A DNA stretch of 64,000 nucleotides from Gammaproteobacteria bacterium (GTDB taxonomy: Bacteria; Pseudomonadota; Gammaproteobacteria; Xanthomonadales; Wenzhouxiangellaceae): positions 124,001 to 188,000 of the forward strand of contig JAJFKY010000001.1 in the NCBI GenBank assembly GCA_021772975.1, written 5' to 3'. Under the pieces are notes generated by a model that saw only the letters and a list, made by a program, of their open reading frames with translations, did no database searches and had not been told where the DNA came from. A program made the translations under genes and the position numbers. Position 1 is the stretch's first letter, and each line of letters opens with the position of its first letter. Positions 35,932 to 43,935 of the stretch are shown here, piece after piece.

Positions 35932-35941
35932 GCCGAACTGA

Positions 35942-36379
35942 TTAGTCCGGTTGCAATAACCGCGGCCCGGGCCCCTCTGCACTTAAGGCATCGCCCGGAT
36001 TGCGCAACGGGCAGTTTTGCAGTGACAGACAACCACAACCGATACAGCCATCCAGGCGGTCCCGCAGCTTGATCAATTGATTGATTCGCTGGTCCAGTTG
36101 GGTGCGCCAGCCATCCGATAGTTTGCGCCAGTCCGCGGCGGTCGGGGTACGGTTTGCCGGCAGGCCCTGCAGCGCCTGACGAATATCAGCCAGTGCGATG
36201 CCCAGTTGCTGGGCGGTTTTGATCACCGCCACCCGGCGCAGTACATCGCGTGCGTAGCGGCGTTGATTGCCGGCGTTGCGCCAGCTACTGATCAAGCCTT
36301 TGGCTTCGTAAAAATGCAGCGTGGAAACCGCCACCCCACAGCGTTTTGCCACCCGCCCGACACTCAGTTGTACACCCAT
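35942..36379 (-). CDS. soxR: Redox-sensitive transcriptional activator SoxR
   Basis: This 145-residue MerR-family regulator has an N-terminal winged helix ([26 protein letters not shown]), a dimerisation helix and the four cysteines that hold the [2Fe-2S] cluster in the SoxR spacing C-X2-C-X-C-X5-C ([12 protein letters not shown]). Oxidation of the cluster by redox-cycling compounds activates target promoters with over-long spacers. Such a promoter lies immediately upstream, pointing away from soxR (36412-36442). No soxS is present, so it probably acts directly on exporter or detoxification genes as in most non-enteric bacteria. Confidence 0.95.
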   Translation of the reverse strand: MGVQLSVGRVAKRCGVAVSTLHFYEAKGLISSWRNAGNQRRYARDVLRRVAVIKTAQQLGIALADIRQALQGLPANRTPTAADWRKLSDGWRTQLDQRINQLIKLRDRLDGCIGCGCLSLQNCPLRNPGDALSAEGPGPRLLQPD

Positions 36380-36411
36380 CTACGGTCTCCGGAAGCTGAG
36401 GTTTCAAACTC

Positions 36412-36442
36412 TTGACCTCAAGTTAAGTTCAGGTTTTACCCT
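36412..36442 (+). promoter_or_regulatory. SoxR-dependent promoter with SoxR box
   Basis: TTGACC (-35, 36412-36417) and TACCCT (-10, 36437-36442) are separated by 19 bp, the long spacer typical of MerR/SoxR-activated promoters. The 18-bp box CCTCAAGTTAAGTTCAGG (36416-36433) is an inverted repeat close to the SoxR consensus, with two departures. It reads to the right, toward the small ORF and the YadG/YadH-like exporter, and also sits upstream of soxR for autoregulation. Confidence 0.8.
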
Positions 36443-36475
36443 GTCGACTGTCAATAGTCAATCCGGAAATCCGCC

Positions 36476-36616
36476 ATGCGCAAATCCACACAGGTAATTC
36501 TGATCAGCATCCTGATAACTGCATTGGACATGTTTAATCGGTGGTGCAACCGCGGCAGCCAGCACTTTTCCCGGCATGCCGATTCACACTGGTATGCATT
36601 GATCTGGCAACGTTAG
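36476..36616 (+). CDS. Possible 46-residue ORF directly downstream of the SoxR promoter
   Basis: The ORF starts about 30 bp after the -10 box and has a hydrophobic N-terminus (MRKSTQVILISILITALDMF) followed by a polar end (RHADSHWYALIWQR). GGAAAT precedes the ATG. It might be a small membrane peptide, a leader peptide or the remnant of a longer SoxR-controlled gene; the sequence after it has no further coding signal. The hairpin at 36582-36651 overlaps its 3' end. Confidence 0.3.
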   Translation: MRKSTQVILISILITALDMFNRWCNRGSQHFSRHADSHWYALIWQR

Positions 36617-36651
36617 CCACGCGGCACGTTGCCGGTCTACCAGTGTGGAAT
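36582..36651. repeat. Nested inverted repeat between SoxR promoter and ABC exporter
   Basis: An outer stem (ATTCACACTGGTA / TACCAGTGTGGAAT, one bulge) encloses an inner one (GGCAACG / CGTTGCC). As RNA this would form a long hairpin in the leader of the exporter mRNA, possibly an attenuator or stabilising element; alternatively it is a remnant of a small mobile repeat. Confidence 0.5.
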
Positions 36652-36744
36652 GCGGATGTGCGCAGACCGCCGCAAACCATTACACTGATCAATTTGCAGC
36701 AACCCGTTCAACATGCGCCTGTCTGCGCGTGACAAGGAAAAAAA

Positions 36745-37671
36745 GTGTCCCCTGTCATATCTGTTAAAAACCTGAACAAAGTGTATGGCTCCGGTTTTCA
36801 AGCGCTCAAAGATGTCAATCTGGATATCCATCAGGGCGAGATTTTCGCGCTGCTGGGCCCCAACGGGGCCGGCAAAACCACACTGATCAGTATCATCTGC
36901 GGGATCGTCAATCCAAGCTCCGGCCAGGTGCTGGCGGATGGCCATGACATCATCAGAGATTTTCGCGTCACCCGCGCACTGATCGGACTGGTGCCGCAGG
37001 AATTGTCCACCGACGCATTTGAAACGGTCTGGGCCACGGTCAATTTCAGCCGTGGTTTATACGGCAAACCGCGTGATCACGGCTACGTCGAAAAAATTCT
37101 GCGGGATTTGTCTTTGTGGGATAAAAAAGACAATAAAATCATGCTGCTGTCGGGCGGGATGAAGCGCCGGGTGATGATCGCCAAAGCACTGGCGCATGAA
37201 CCCAAAATTCTGTTCCTGGACGAGCCCACCGCCGGCGTGGATGTCGAATTGCGGCGGGATATGTGGAACATGGTGCATGGCCTGCGGGATCTGGGTGTCA
37301 CCATCATTCTGACCACCCATTACATTGAGGAGGCCCAGCAGATGGCCGACCGTATCGGGGTGATCAATAAGGGCGAGCTGATCCTGGTGGAAGCCAAACA
37401 TGCACTGATGGAGAAGTTAGGCAAAAAAGAGCTGACACTGCAGCTGAGCGAGCCCATGCACGGCATTCCCGCCAAGCTCAGCGACTATCCGTTAAAACTC
37501 TCCGACGACGGTCATCAGCTGGTGTATACCTTTGACAGCCACAGTGAGCATACCGGTATCGCGGCGCTGCTCAGAGGCATGAGCGAGTGCGGCCTCAATT
37601 ACGAAGACCTGAATACCAGCCAGAGTTCGCTGGAAGATATTTTCGTGAGTCTGGTCAGGGAGCAGGCATGA
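36745..37671 (+). CDS. ABC transporter ATP-binding protein (YadG-like)
   Basis: This 308-residue ATPase starts at GTG 36745 with AAGGAA upstream. It has Walker A ([10 protein letters not shown]), a signature motif ([15 protein letters not shown]), Walker B ([12 protein letters not shown]) and an H-loop ([10 protein letters not shown]), then a C-terminal domain of about 80 residues. Length and partner match E. coli YadG/YadH, in the DrrA/NodI group of exporters. The last 4 bp overlap the permease start. It lies downstream of a SoxR-type promoter, so export of a redox-active compound or antibiotic-like metabolite is a reasonable inference. Confidence 0.93.
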   Translation: MSPVISVKNLNKVYGSGFQALKDVNLDIHQGEIFALLGPNGAGKTTLISIICGIVNPSSGQVLADGHDIIRDFRVTRALIGLVPQELSTDAFETVWATVNFSRGLYGKPRDHGYVEKILRDLSLWDKKDNKIMLLSGGMKRRVMIAKALAHEPKILFLDEPTAGVDVELRRDMWNMVHGLRDLGVTIILTTHYIEEAQQMADRIGVINKGELILVEAKHALMEKLGKKELTLQLSEPMHGIPAKLSDYPLKLSDDGHQLVYTFDSHSEHTGIAALLRGMSECGLNYEDLNTSQSSLEDIFVSLVREQA

Positions 37672-38429
37672 ATATTTACGCAATACGCGCTATTTATCAA
37701 TTTGAAATGGCCCGCACCGGCCGGACACTGATGCAGAGCATCGCCTCACCGGTGTTATCGACCTCACTGTACTTTGTAGTATTCGGCGCGGCCATCGGCT
37801 CGCGCATGGGCGACATTGATGGCATCAGTTATGGCGCCTTCATTATCCCCGGACTGATGATGCTGTCACTGCTGAGCGAGAGCATTTCCAACGCCTCGTT
37901 CGGTATCTACATGCCCAAGTTTTCCGGCACCATTTATGAAGTGCTGTCCGCACCGGTCTCGTTTGTCGAGGTGGTGCTGGGTTATGTCGGCGCGGCGGCC
38001 AGCAAGTCGGTGATTCTGGGCCTGCTGATTTTATTAACCGCGCGGTTGTTTGTCGCCTACGAGATCGAGCACCCCATCTGGATGCTGAGCTTTCTGATAT
38101 TAACCGCGGTCACCTTCAGTCTGTTCGGATTTATTATCGGCATCTGGGCGGATGGCTTTGAGAAACTGCAGATTATCCCGTTGATGATCGTTACCCCCCT
38201 GACCTTTCTGGGCGGCAGTTTTTATTCCATCAGCATGCTGCCACCGATCTGGCAGAAAATCACGCTGTTTAATCCGGTGGTGTATCTGATCAGCGGGTTT
38301 CGCTGGAGCTTCTACGGCGTATCGGATATTAACGTGGTCGTCAGCATCGCTATGATTGTGTTGTTTTTAGTGCTGTGCGTGATCACCGTGTGGTGGATAT
38401 TCAAGACGGGGTATCGATTAAAAACTTAA
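37668..38429 (+). CDS. ABC-2 type transporter permease (YadH-like)
   Basis: The tracked start at 37587 is inside the ATPase gene; ATG at 37668 overlaps its stop (ATGA) and gives 253 residues, close to E. coli YadH. Six transmembrane helices are visible, and the ABC-2 signature region [26 protein letters not shown] lies near residue 100. [34 protein letters not shown] is typical of the DrrB/NodJ family. It forms the membrane channel of a homodimeric exporter with the preceding ATPase. Confidence 0.93.
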   Translation: MNIYAIRAIYQFEMARTGRTLMQSIASPVLSTSLYFVVFGAAIGSRMGDIDGISYGAFIIPGLMMLSLLSESISNASFGIYMPKFSGTIYEVLSAPVSFVEVVLGYVGAAASKSVILGLLILLTARLFVAYEIEHPIWMLSFLILTAVTFSLFGFIIGIWADGFEKLQIIPLMIVTPLTFLGGSFYSISMLPPIWQKITLFNPVVYLISGFRWSFYGVSDINVVVSIAMIVLFLVLCVITVWWIFKTGYRLKT

Positions 38430-38440
38430 AGCCTGCTGTC

Positions 38441-38860
38441 GTGGAGAGATCCTTCGCTGACGCTCAGGATGACATATAGTCTTATGGCTGGTGGGCATTC
38501 CGAATTTGAGTTGGCGCTGCCAAAGACGCTAGCTGTCATCACAGGGTTGACTGGTACTGCGAGGTACGCTGATTGTCATTCTGAACGCAGTGAAGAATCT
38601 CTTACTTTCCAGCCTCAAAACACCCGATATAGTTATACATACCAGCGTAAGGTTGATTAGCATAATATGATTGTCATTCTGAACGCAGTGAAAAATCTCT
38701 TACTCTCCAGCGCCAAAATATCCGATACAGTTTTGTATACCAGCGTAAGGGTTGATTGGCACAATGTGATTGTCATTCTGAACGCAGTGAAGAATCTCTT
38801 AGTTTGCAGCCCCGGAATAACCCCTATAACGATGTACCGGCGCAACAGAAAGGTGGCTTA
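38441..38860. repeat. Direct repeat array, about 98-bp period, with GTCATTCTGAACGCAGTGAA core
   Basis: Three copies begin at 38571, 38669 and 38768, each opening GATTGTCATTCTGAACGCAG. The first two stay similar through GCGTAAG-GGTTGATT; the third decays after about 40 bp. An inverted relative (GAGATCCTTCGCTGACGCTC) lies at 38444-38463. The core resembles dispersed repeats found between genes in many bacteria. The whole 479-bp gap between the exporter and the next gene holds nothing else evident. Confidence 0.75.
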
Positions 38861-38908
38861 CACAGCCTCCTCCTACTGAGCAGAAAGAGGGCCAACAATG
38901 TTAACTGA

Positions 38909-39433
38909 TTAATCCGCCTGCTGTGTTTTGCGAAAATAATTCCGCAGGCACTCAAATTCAGACCTGGCTGAATGCTTGCCGCTGCTGGCATTAATGATCG
39001 AAAACGGAATACACCACAGGCCCACCAGTATCAGCATAATCGTCGGACCATGCCCGGTATCTTTGAGCAGATAGGATGAAACCAGGATGGCCGCGGCAAA
39101 TATCAGGGCCACAACCGTTTGGTACATTCCAGCTTTTTTCGGGTTCATATTCTTAATCCTCAGTTTTGATAAAAAGGTTTGCTCGGCCTCACAGACTTTA
39201 TTGAGCAGTGCTTTGTTCTTGGCATATTCAGCCATCAGATCATCGGCCTCACCCAGCTGTCGGGTGGCGGCGTTAAAGGCCTGTTGTTCGTCTAAACCTT
39301 CATCGGTCAAACGTTCAATCACGCAATACAGGTGGTCTTTGATTTCATCGGCCTTGACCTGATTGTTGCAACGATTGACCAATATCCGATCACACCAGTT
39401 ATCCATTGCCTGTTCCAGTTGAAACATAGTCAT
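38909..39433 (-). CDS. Permease-prefix-domain membrane protein (PadR partner)
   Basis: This 174-residue protein has an N-terminal helical permease-prefix-type domain (MFQLEQAMDNWCDRILVN, ELKDHL-like KADEIKDHLYCVIERLTDEGLDEQQAFNAATRQLGEADDLMAEYAKNK). Two transmembrane helices follow (TVVALIFAAAILVSSYLL and TIMLILVGLWCIPFSIINAS). Such small proteins are usually encoded next to PadR regulators, as here: its start overlaps the PadR stop by 4 bp. The function is unknown, probably an envelope stress or transport accessory protein. Confidence 0.85.
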   Translation of the reverse strand: MTMFQLEQAMDNWCDRILVNRCNNQVKADEIKDHLYCVIERLTDEGLDEQQAFNAATRQLGEADDLMAEYAKNKALLNKVCEAEQTFLSKLRIKNMNPKKAGMYQTVVALIFAAAILVSSYLLKDTGHGPTIMLILVGLWCIPFSIINASSGKHSARSEFECLRNYFRKTQQAD

Positions 39434-39756
39434 ACTCCTTCCAGTTTGCGCAGCATGCCGTGCAGGCTGGCCCAGTTTTTGCGTTGTTCATGCAACTCTT
39501 TAAGACCCGCCTGGAGTAACCGGTAGTATTTGCGTTTGCGCCCGGTCTCCGCCGTGCCCCAGTAAGATTCGATCAGTTTTTTCTTTTCCAACCGGTGCAG
39601 AATCGGATACAACATCCCATCGGCCCATTCCATCTGGCCATCGGATAGCTCATGCACCTGCTGAATAATCGCGTAGCCGTAGCTATCACCATGGCTGAGT
39701 ATCGACAAAACCAGCGGCGTGGACGAGGCCGCAGCCAGGTCTTTGGAAATGGACAT
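39430..39756 (-). CDS. PadR-family transcriptional regulator
   Basis: The start at 39756 (MSISKDLAAASSTPLVLSIL) is chosen because the tracked upstream extension would run through the operators; this gives 108 residues, normal for the short PadR-s2 class. The winged helix is clear (GDSYGYAIIQQVHELSDGQMEWADGMLYPILHRLEKKKLIESYW) with the tail ETGRKRKYYRLLQAGLKEL. PadR proteins repress their own operon and respond to small molecules. Two palindromes just upstream are likely targets. The next gene overlaps by 4 bp. Confidence 0.93.
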   Translation of the reverse strand: MSISKDLAAASSTPLVLSILSHGDSYGYAIIQQVHELSDGQMEWADGMLYPILHRLEKKKLIESYWGTAETGRKRKYYRLLQAGLKELHEQRKNWASLHGMLRKLEGV

Positions 39757-39784
39757 CACCAATATTACGCTCCGAAACTTTATA

Positions 39785-39826
39785 CCTAGATGTTCTAGGG
39801 TTAGAACTATACCTAGAGATTCTAGG
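39785..39826. promoter_or_regulatory. Tandem PadR operators
   Basis: Two 15-bp palindromes, CCTAGATGTTCTAGG (39785-39799) and CCTAGAGATTCTAGG (39812-39826), lie 27 bp apart centre to centre and 28 bp upstream of the padR start. Both share CCTAGA-N3-TCTAGG. Binding by the adjacent PadR protein is inferred from position and symmetry. Confidence 0.7.
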
Positions 39827-39842
39827 CATGTCAAACATGTCA

Positions 39843-39859
39843 ATTAAATCAGAGGTTCC
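39843..39859. mobile_element. Solo MITE terminal repeat
   Basis: The segment ATTAAATCAGAGGTTCC followed by TTAG matches the right end of the elements at 16704 and 43575, and similarity extends to the adjacent TGTCAA. No partner left end is found upstream, so it is a truncated copy. Confidence 0.55.
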
Positions 39860-40112
39860 TTAGGTATTTGGAGCAAGCACCTTAAGCTCTCAAGGTTAGT
39901 CATAATGGTCAATATAATCGGCCGGAACCGACACCCTCAGACTTACTGAACGGCGTCAAATGTGTTCATTTGCTCGCTAATGGAAGTGGATGTCCAAACA
40001 TTTCCTATCATGCTATCTAGGCTACTAATACCTACGCTAACAACCCCGACCTAACTTGATTAACTAGTTATTTTCACGTAAAATTCACTTACCGTATTAA
40101 AAAGGGAAATCC

Positions 40113-40853
40113 GTGTTTCGACATCTAAACTTTTTTATTTTTTTAAGCTTTACAGCTGCGACATCTATGCAGATTTTGGGTTGGGTTTTTGATATTTCTG
40201 ACAGCAAGCTAAAGCCTTACGTATTAACTTCTTCAATAATATTTTTTATATTTTCTTTTATTTGGATTTTCAAAAAAATCAGGCTTTCCCTCAGTAAGTA
40301 TACGCATGATTTCGACATAGTATATTTCAAAAGGTCTGACCTTGATGGATTGTACAAACTTTCGAAAGAGCTACTTCCAAGCGTGCCAACTAAACGACAA
40401 ATAAAGAACGTGTTTAATGCAAATAAAAAAGTTTTTAAAATGGTGGTCGAGAAAAGAAAATTATTTGGTCATGAAATCAAAAAATATGTAGGCTTCTACA
40501 GTATTCTGCCTATGACTGGAGAAGCTCGAAGCTTACTGGAAGTTGAGCAGATTAGAGGAATAGATTTTGACTCGAATCACATTGAACCAATATCTGGATC
40601 ATGTGAATGCATTTATTTGGGTGCTATTGGTGCACATGGTACCAGAGCTAAAGCTCATGCAGTTGGGAGTTTAAAAGAAAAAATACATTTATTATTTGAA
40701 TCAGAAACTCAGATTATTTTCACAAGACCGACAACTAAGGATGGTCTAAGAAGCGCAAAAAATTTTGGATTCGTACCGGTTAATGAAAATGTTAGAGAAA
40801 ATGAATTAGAAAGACTATATGTGCTTAGAAAAGATGATATTCATATCGATTAG
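40113..40853 (+). CDS. AT-rich membrane protein with GNAT-like C-terminus, probably acquired
   Basis: This 246-residue protein has two N-terminal transmembrane helices (LNFFIFLSFTAATSMQILGWVF and VLTSSIIFFIFSFIWIF), then a cytoplasmic domain. The order of KYVGFYSILPM, CIYLGAIGAHGTRAKAHAVGSL (loop resembling an acetyl-CoA site) and FTRPTTKDGLRSAKNFGFVPV is reminiscent of GNAT acetyltransferases, but the match is weak. Base and codon use (AAA, TTT, ATA, AGA) differ strongly from the surrounding genes, which suggests horizontal transfer. No neighbouring gene shares its strand or composition. The function is unknown. Confidence 0.78.
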   Translation: MFRHLNFFIFLSFTAATSMQILGWVFDISDSKLKPYVLTSSIIFFIFSFIWIFKKIRLSLSKYTHDFDIVYFKRSDLDGLYKLSKELLPSVPTKRQIKNVFNANKKVFKMVVEKRKLFGHEIKKYVGFYSILPMTGEARSLLEVEQIRGIDFDSNHIEPISGSCECIYLGAIGAHGTRAKAHAVGSLKEKIHLLFESETQIIFTRPTTKDGLRSAKNFGFVPVNENVRENELERLYVLRKDDIHID

Positions 40854-41481
40854 TTAAATACATATAATGCTTTCCTTTTTACCTCTCTGGTATACGTATA
40901 CCCTATTTCATAGAGCGCAGGTGCCCATTCTATTTTGATGGACACCTATCTCATAACCAGAATCTTACATTATTCCAAGAAATATCCCATAACATGAGCT
41001 GAAATAAAGGGCCAACCTGGAGAATGATTTTTATCCAAGTCCTCATTAGCCTCTAGGCAATCATCAATGCGATTGATGGACACCCATCACTCGTAGCCAG
41101 AATCTTACAACGTTTCCCGATATTTCCCATAGTTCCAGTTCGGCTAAAGCTTTAATCTATCCGCTGGCTTTCCTTTTACTTGGCTATGCCGCTGCTCCAT
41201 TCAACTTTGGCTGCTCTACAATCAACACCCTACTATCACTGCATCGTTCATTGTGTCAGGCGGGCGTTGTTATCTAAAGTGTTTGCCATCGATATGGGCT
41301 TCCCCCGGCATGGTGGGCAATTCCGGGGAAGTCCATTCATCTAACCTTAGTTTCTAAACATCAGGCAGTAACAATATAATGACCTTAATCACGCAATAGG
41401 CTTGGTGCGTAGCCGCAAAGACAAGGCACAACAATACAGCGGTTATACTGAATACCTCTGACCTACTGGAATAGCGAACCT
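40854..41481. repeat. Intergenic region with degenerate direct repeats and a hairpin
   Basis: There is no gene in this 628-bp gap. Two related copies of about 57 bp begin GATGGACACC at 40937 and 41075 and share AGAATCTTACA and ATTTCCCATA-like blocks, 138 bp apart. A stem CTTCCCCCGG/CCGGGGAAG (one bulge) is at 41299-41341. The region looks like decayed repeat or mobile DNA beside the AT-rich gene. Confidence 0.5.
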
Positions 41482-42012
41482 ATGCCACAATCTGTCACTG
41501 AAACCATCCAACAAGGCTTCCAGCTGCGCCGTGAAAACCGCCTGAACGAAGCACGCCAGTGTATGCAGACCGCTTATCAATTGTGTCAGCAAAGTGGTTT
41601 GCCTGGTGAACTGGCCCAGGCACTTAAAGGGTTGGGCCAGATTGAGCGAGATATGGGCAATCTTGATGCCGCGCTGAATTGCTATCAGCGAGCCGCTGAC
41701 TTAGACAGACAACAGGATAATGAACTGACGCTGGCGCATACCCTGCGTCATCTCGGTGATATTCATCAGGATGCAGGCCAGCTAAAACAGGCTGAGGGCT
41801 TTTATTCTGAGGCGCTTGAAACATACCGAAACAATGAAAAAACCGCACCGCTGGATCTGGCCAATGCGCTTCGATCCATTGCACTGCTGGCTCAAAATAC
41901 CGGTAAACCGGAGCAGGCCCGAGATTTATGGGAACAAGCCCGGCGCCTTTATCTGGCAACGGGTATTGCTGCCGGTGTCAAAGAATGCGACTCGCACCTC
42001 GCCGGACTCTGA
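41482..42012 (+). CDS. Tetratricopeptide-repeat protein
   Basis: This 176-residue soluble protein consists of about four TPR units: QLRRENRLNEARQCMQTAYQLCQQ, LAQALKGLGQIERDMGNLDAALNCYQRAADLD, LAHTLRHLGDIHQDAGQLKQAEGFYSEALETY and LANALRSIALLAQNTGKPEQARDLWEQARRLY. It has no signal peptide and probably acts as a cytoplasmic protein-binding scaffold. It is a single gene; the next one begins 108 bp downstream and encodes an unrelated exported hydrolase. Confidence 0.88.
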   Translation: MPQSVTETIQQGFQLRRENRLNEARQCMQTAYQLCQQSGLPGELAQALKGLGQIERDMGNLDAALNCYQRAADLDRQQDNELTLAHTLRHLGDIHQDAGQLKQAEGFYSEALETYRNNEKTAPLDLANALRSIALLAQNTGKPEQARDLWEQARRLYLATGIAAGVKECDSHLAGL

Positions 42013-42120
42013 ACCATCATCAATTCTCTACAGCATTGGCTGATTTAATATCTGGCCACCCTGTTTAGGCTGTCACTTATCCTGGCCATCAAATATCAGT
42101 CAGTAACGGGTGCTACATTC

Positions 42121-43512
42121 ATGTTTATGAAAAGCCTCACAAGAACCACTCAGCGCCTGGTGTTGTTTTGCTGTCTGCTCGTTTGCCAGCTACCTGCATC
42201 AGCACAAGCAAACCCCAATGAATTGGAATTTGATGTGTTCAGTCGCTGGTTCGTGGCTGAATACAGCCGGCTGGAAGTCCAGCCACTGGTGCTTGGCTAC
42301 ATCGACAATCTGAATCAGGTTCCTTCCGCCGAAGTCATCGATACGCAGCGGTCGTTCTTCGTCACCGCAAAAAAACGGCTGGCTCGCCTCTCACTGCAAC
42401 AACTATCAGCAGAGGATCAGATTGATTATCAGGTCGCGGATTTTGAAATCCGGCTTAATCTGGAACGCCTGAGCCTGAGTCGAACATTGCTACAACAACG
42501 CCCCGGCGAAGATCACAGTGCCGGTATTTATCATATTGCCAGCGGCAAACAATGGTATGCCTATTTTTTGAATCGCTGGCTGGGCGCGGAGATCGAGCCG
42601 GATGCGATTTTTGCTTTTGGCATGCAACAGATTAAACGGGCGAAACAGAATATCGAAAAAATCACAACGCACACTGGCCAGTCAGCGGCGGAGTTTTCAG
42701 AGACATTATCCAACCAGCGATTTTTTACTAGTGATCAGAATTTCGTACAGTCACGTTTTGAAAAGATCCGTGAAATCGTCAGCGATCATCTTTCCACTCA
42801 GTTCTTCGTGTATCCTGATGTTCCCCGAATCAATATCAAGCGGGGTGATAACGAGGCATTAAGCCAGGTTCCCGGTTATTACAACGGGCAGAGTGGGACT
42901 TTTTTCTACAACCTTTTTGATCAGCCCTATAACCTGCGGGAAAGCGAATGGTTGTATCTGCATGAAGCTGTGCCCGGCCATCACTTTCAGAATTTTATCG
43001 AGCAGGCGCAAAGCCATTCCGACATTCGCCGCCTGGTGCGCTATTACGGTTTCAGCGAAGGCTGGGCGGCTTATGTTGAAGAACTGGGCAGGGCGTTGGG
43101 ACTGTATCAGGATGATTACACTTATTTAGGTAAGTGGGAGTGGGATATTGTGCGCTCGGTGCGGGTGCCACTGGATGTGGGCATTAACTATTATGGCTGG
43201 ACGGACGAAAAAGCATTGACCTTCTGGCAGCAGCATATTACTGATCGGGATGACATTGGCCGCCGCGAAATCCAGCGCATGCGCCGCTGGCCCGCGCAGG
43301 TGGTTACCTATAAATACGGTGCTGACCAGATTTTACAATGGAAGCAGCAGTTAATGCTGGAGAATCCGGCAACCTTCAGCATACATCGGTTTCATGATTA
43401 TTTGTTGACCAACGGACCATTGCCCATGGATGTGCTCAAAAAATTGGTGCTGGAAGGTGATAACAATATCTGTTCGGTGACTGTGGCCGAACAAAATCAG
43501 TCCGCGAAGTAA
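42121..43512 (+). CDS. DUF885-family predicted metallohydrolase, exported
   Basis: This 463-residue protein has a signal peptide (LVLFCCLLVCQLPASAQA). The DUF885 motif HEAVPGHHFQ (His281-Glu282 ... His287/His288) forms a predicted zinc site, followed by GFSEGWAAYVEELGR and the C-terminal GQQTTYK-like region RWPAQVVTYKYG. Family members are membrane or periplasmic hydrolases, with some reported on peptides or other amides; the precise substrate here is unknown. It is shorter than most members (usually above 550 residues), having lost part of the N-terminal helical domain. It is transcribed alone. Confidence 0.88.
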   Translation: MFMKSLTRTTQRLVLFCCLLVCQLPASAQANPNELEFDVFSRWFVAEYSRLEVQPLVLGYIDNLNQVPSAEVIDTQRSFFVTAKKRLARLSLQQLSAEDQIDYQVADFEIRLNLERLSLSRTLLQQRPGEDHSAGIYHIASGKQWYAYFLNRWLGAEIEPDAIFAFGMQQIKRAKQNIEKITTHTGQSAAEFSETLSNQRFFTSDQNFVQSRFEKIREIVSDHLSTQFFVYPDVPRINIKRGDNEALSQVPGYYNGQSGTFFYNLFDQPYNLRESEWLYLHEAVPGHHFQNFIEQAQSHSDIRRLVRYYGFSEGWAAYVEELGRALGLYQDDYTYLGKWEWDIVRSVRVPLDVGINYYGWTDEKALTFWQQHITDRDDIGRREIQRMRRWPAQVVTYKYGADQILQWKQQLMLENPATFSIHRFHDYLLTNGPLPMDVLKKLVLEGDNNICSVTVAEQNQSAK

Positions 43513-43534
43513 GTATCGCCGTAGGGTCGATCTT

Positions 43535-43562
43535 GTCTGCTTACGGCTACGCCTAAGCAGAC
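43535..43562. repeat. Hairpin downstream of the DUF885 gene
   Basis: A 9-bp stem GTCTGCTTA/TAAGCAGAC with a 10-nt loop lies just after the gene and just before MITE copy 2. There is no T-tract, so it may be a small dispersed repeat and not a true terminator. Confidence 0.35.
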
Positions 43563-43574
43563 CTACAAACTAAG

Positions 43575-43885
43575 GGAACCTCTGATTTAATCAGACATGG
43601 TCGCGAGCGAGTCTTGTTTGGTGCAGTGCAGTGCCATAATCTATAAATCCGTCAACGCAGGCATAACGGGCTACGTCAAGTTGACAGATTGGCCATTGTC
43701 CATGGGCTGCGATGCACCCAACAAGGCCGCTCCTACCAGGGGTTACGCCCGAAATCGCCCAATCCTGCGGCGTTGCTGGGCAATAGGCTGGCTATTGCAG
43801 TACGCAACGACGCCTTGTCTTGAGCGCTTTCCGACCCGGTGCTCATTTTAGTGGCGCGGCCATGGCAGATTAAATCAGAGGTTCC
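43575..43885. mobile_element. MITE-like element copy 2 (311 bp)
   Basis: Terminal repeats GGAACCTCTGATTTAATC are perfect over 18 bp and bounded by a TAAG duplication (43571-43574 and 43886-43889). The interior (GGCGTTGCTGGGC and flanks) is non-coding apart from a small shadow ORF, and is probably a relic of the ends of an autonomous insertion sequence. Left and right ends correspond to the right and left ends of copy 1, so the copies lie in opposite orientation. Confidence 0.78.
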
Positions 43886-43935
43886 TAAGGTAGGTCGGGT
43901 TAGAGCCACCAGCTCGTAACCCGACACCCCCATAA

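Noticed and set aside
38469-38879. Small ORFs within the 98-bp repeats
   Set aside because: They translate the repeat units themselves in different frames and have no start signals.
43597-43851. 84-residue ORF inside MITE copy 2
   Set aside because: Not conserved with any transposase motif; the element is too short to encode one.
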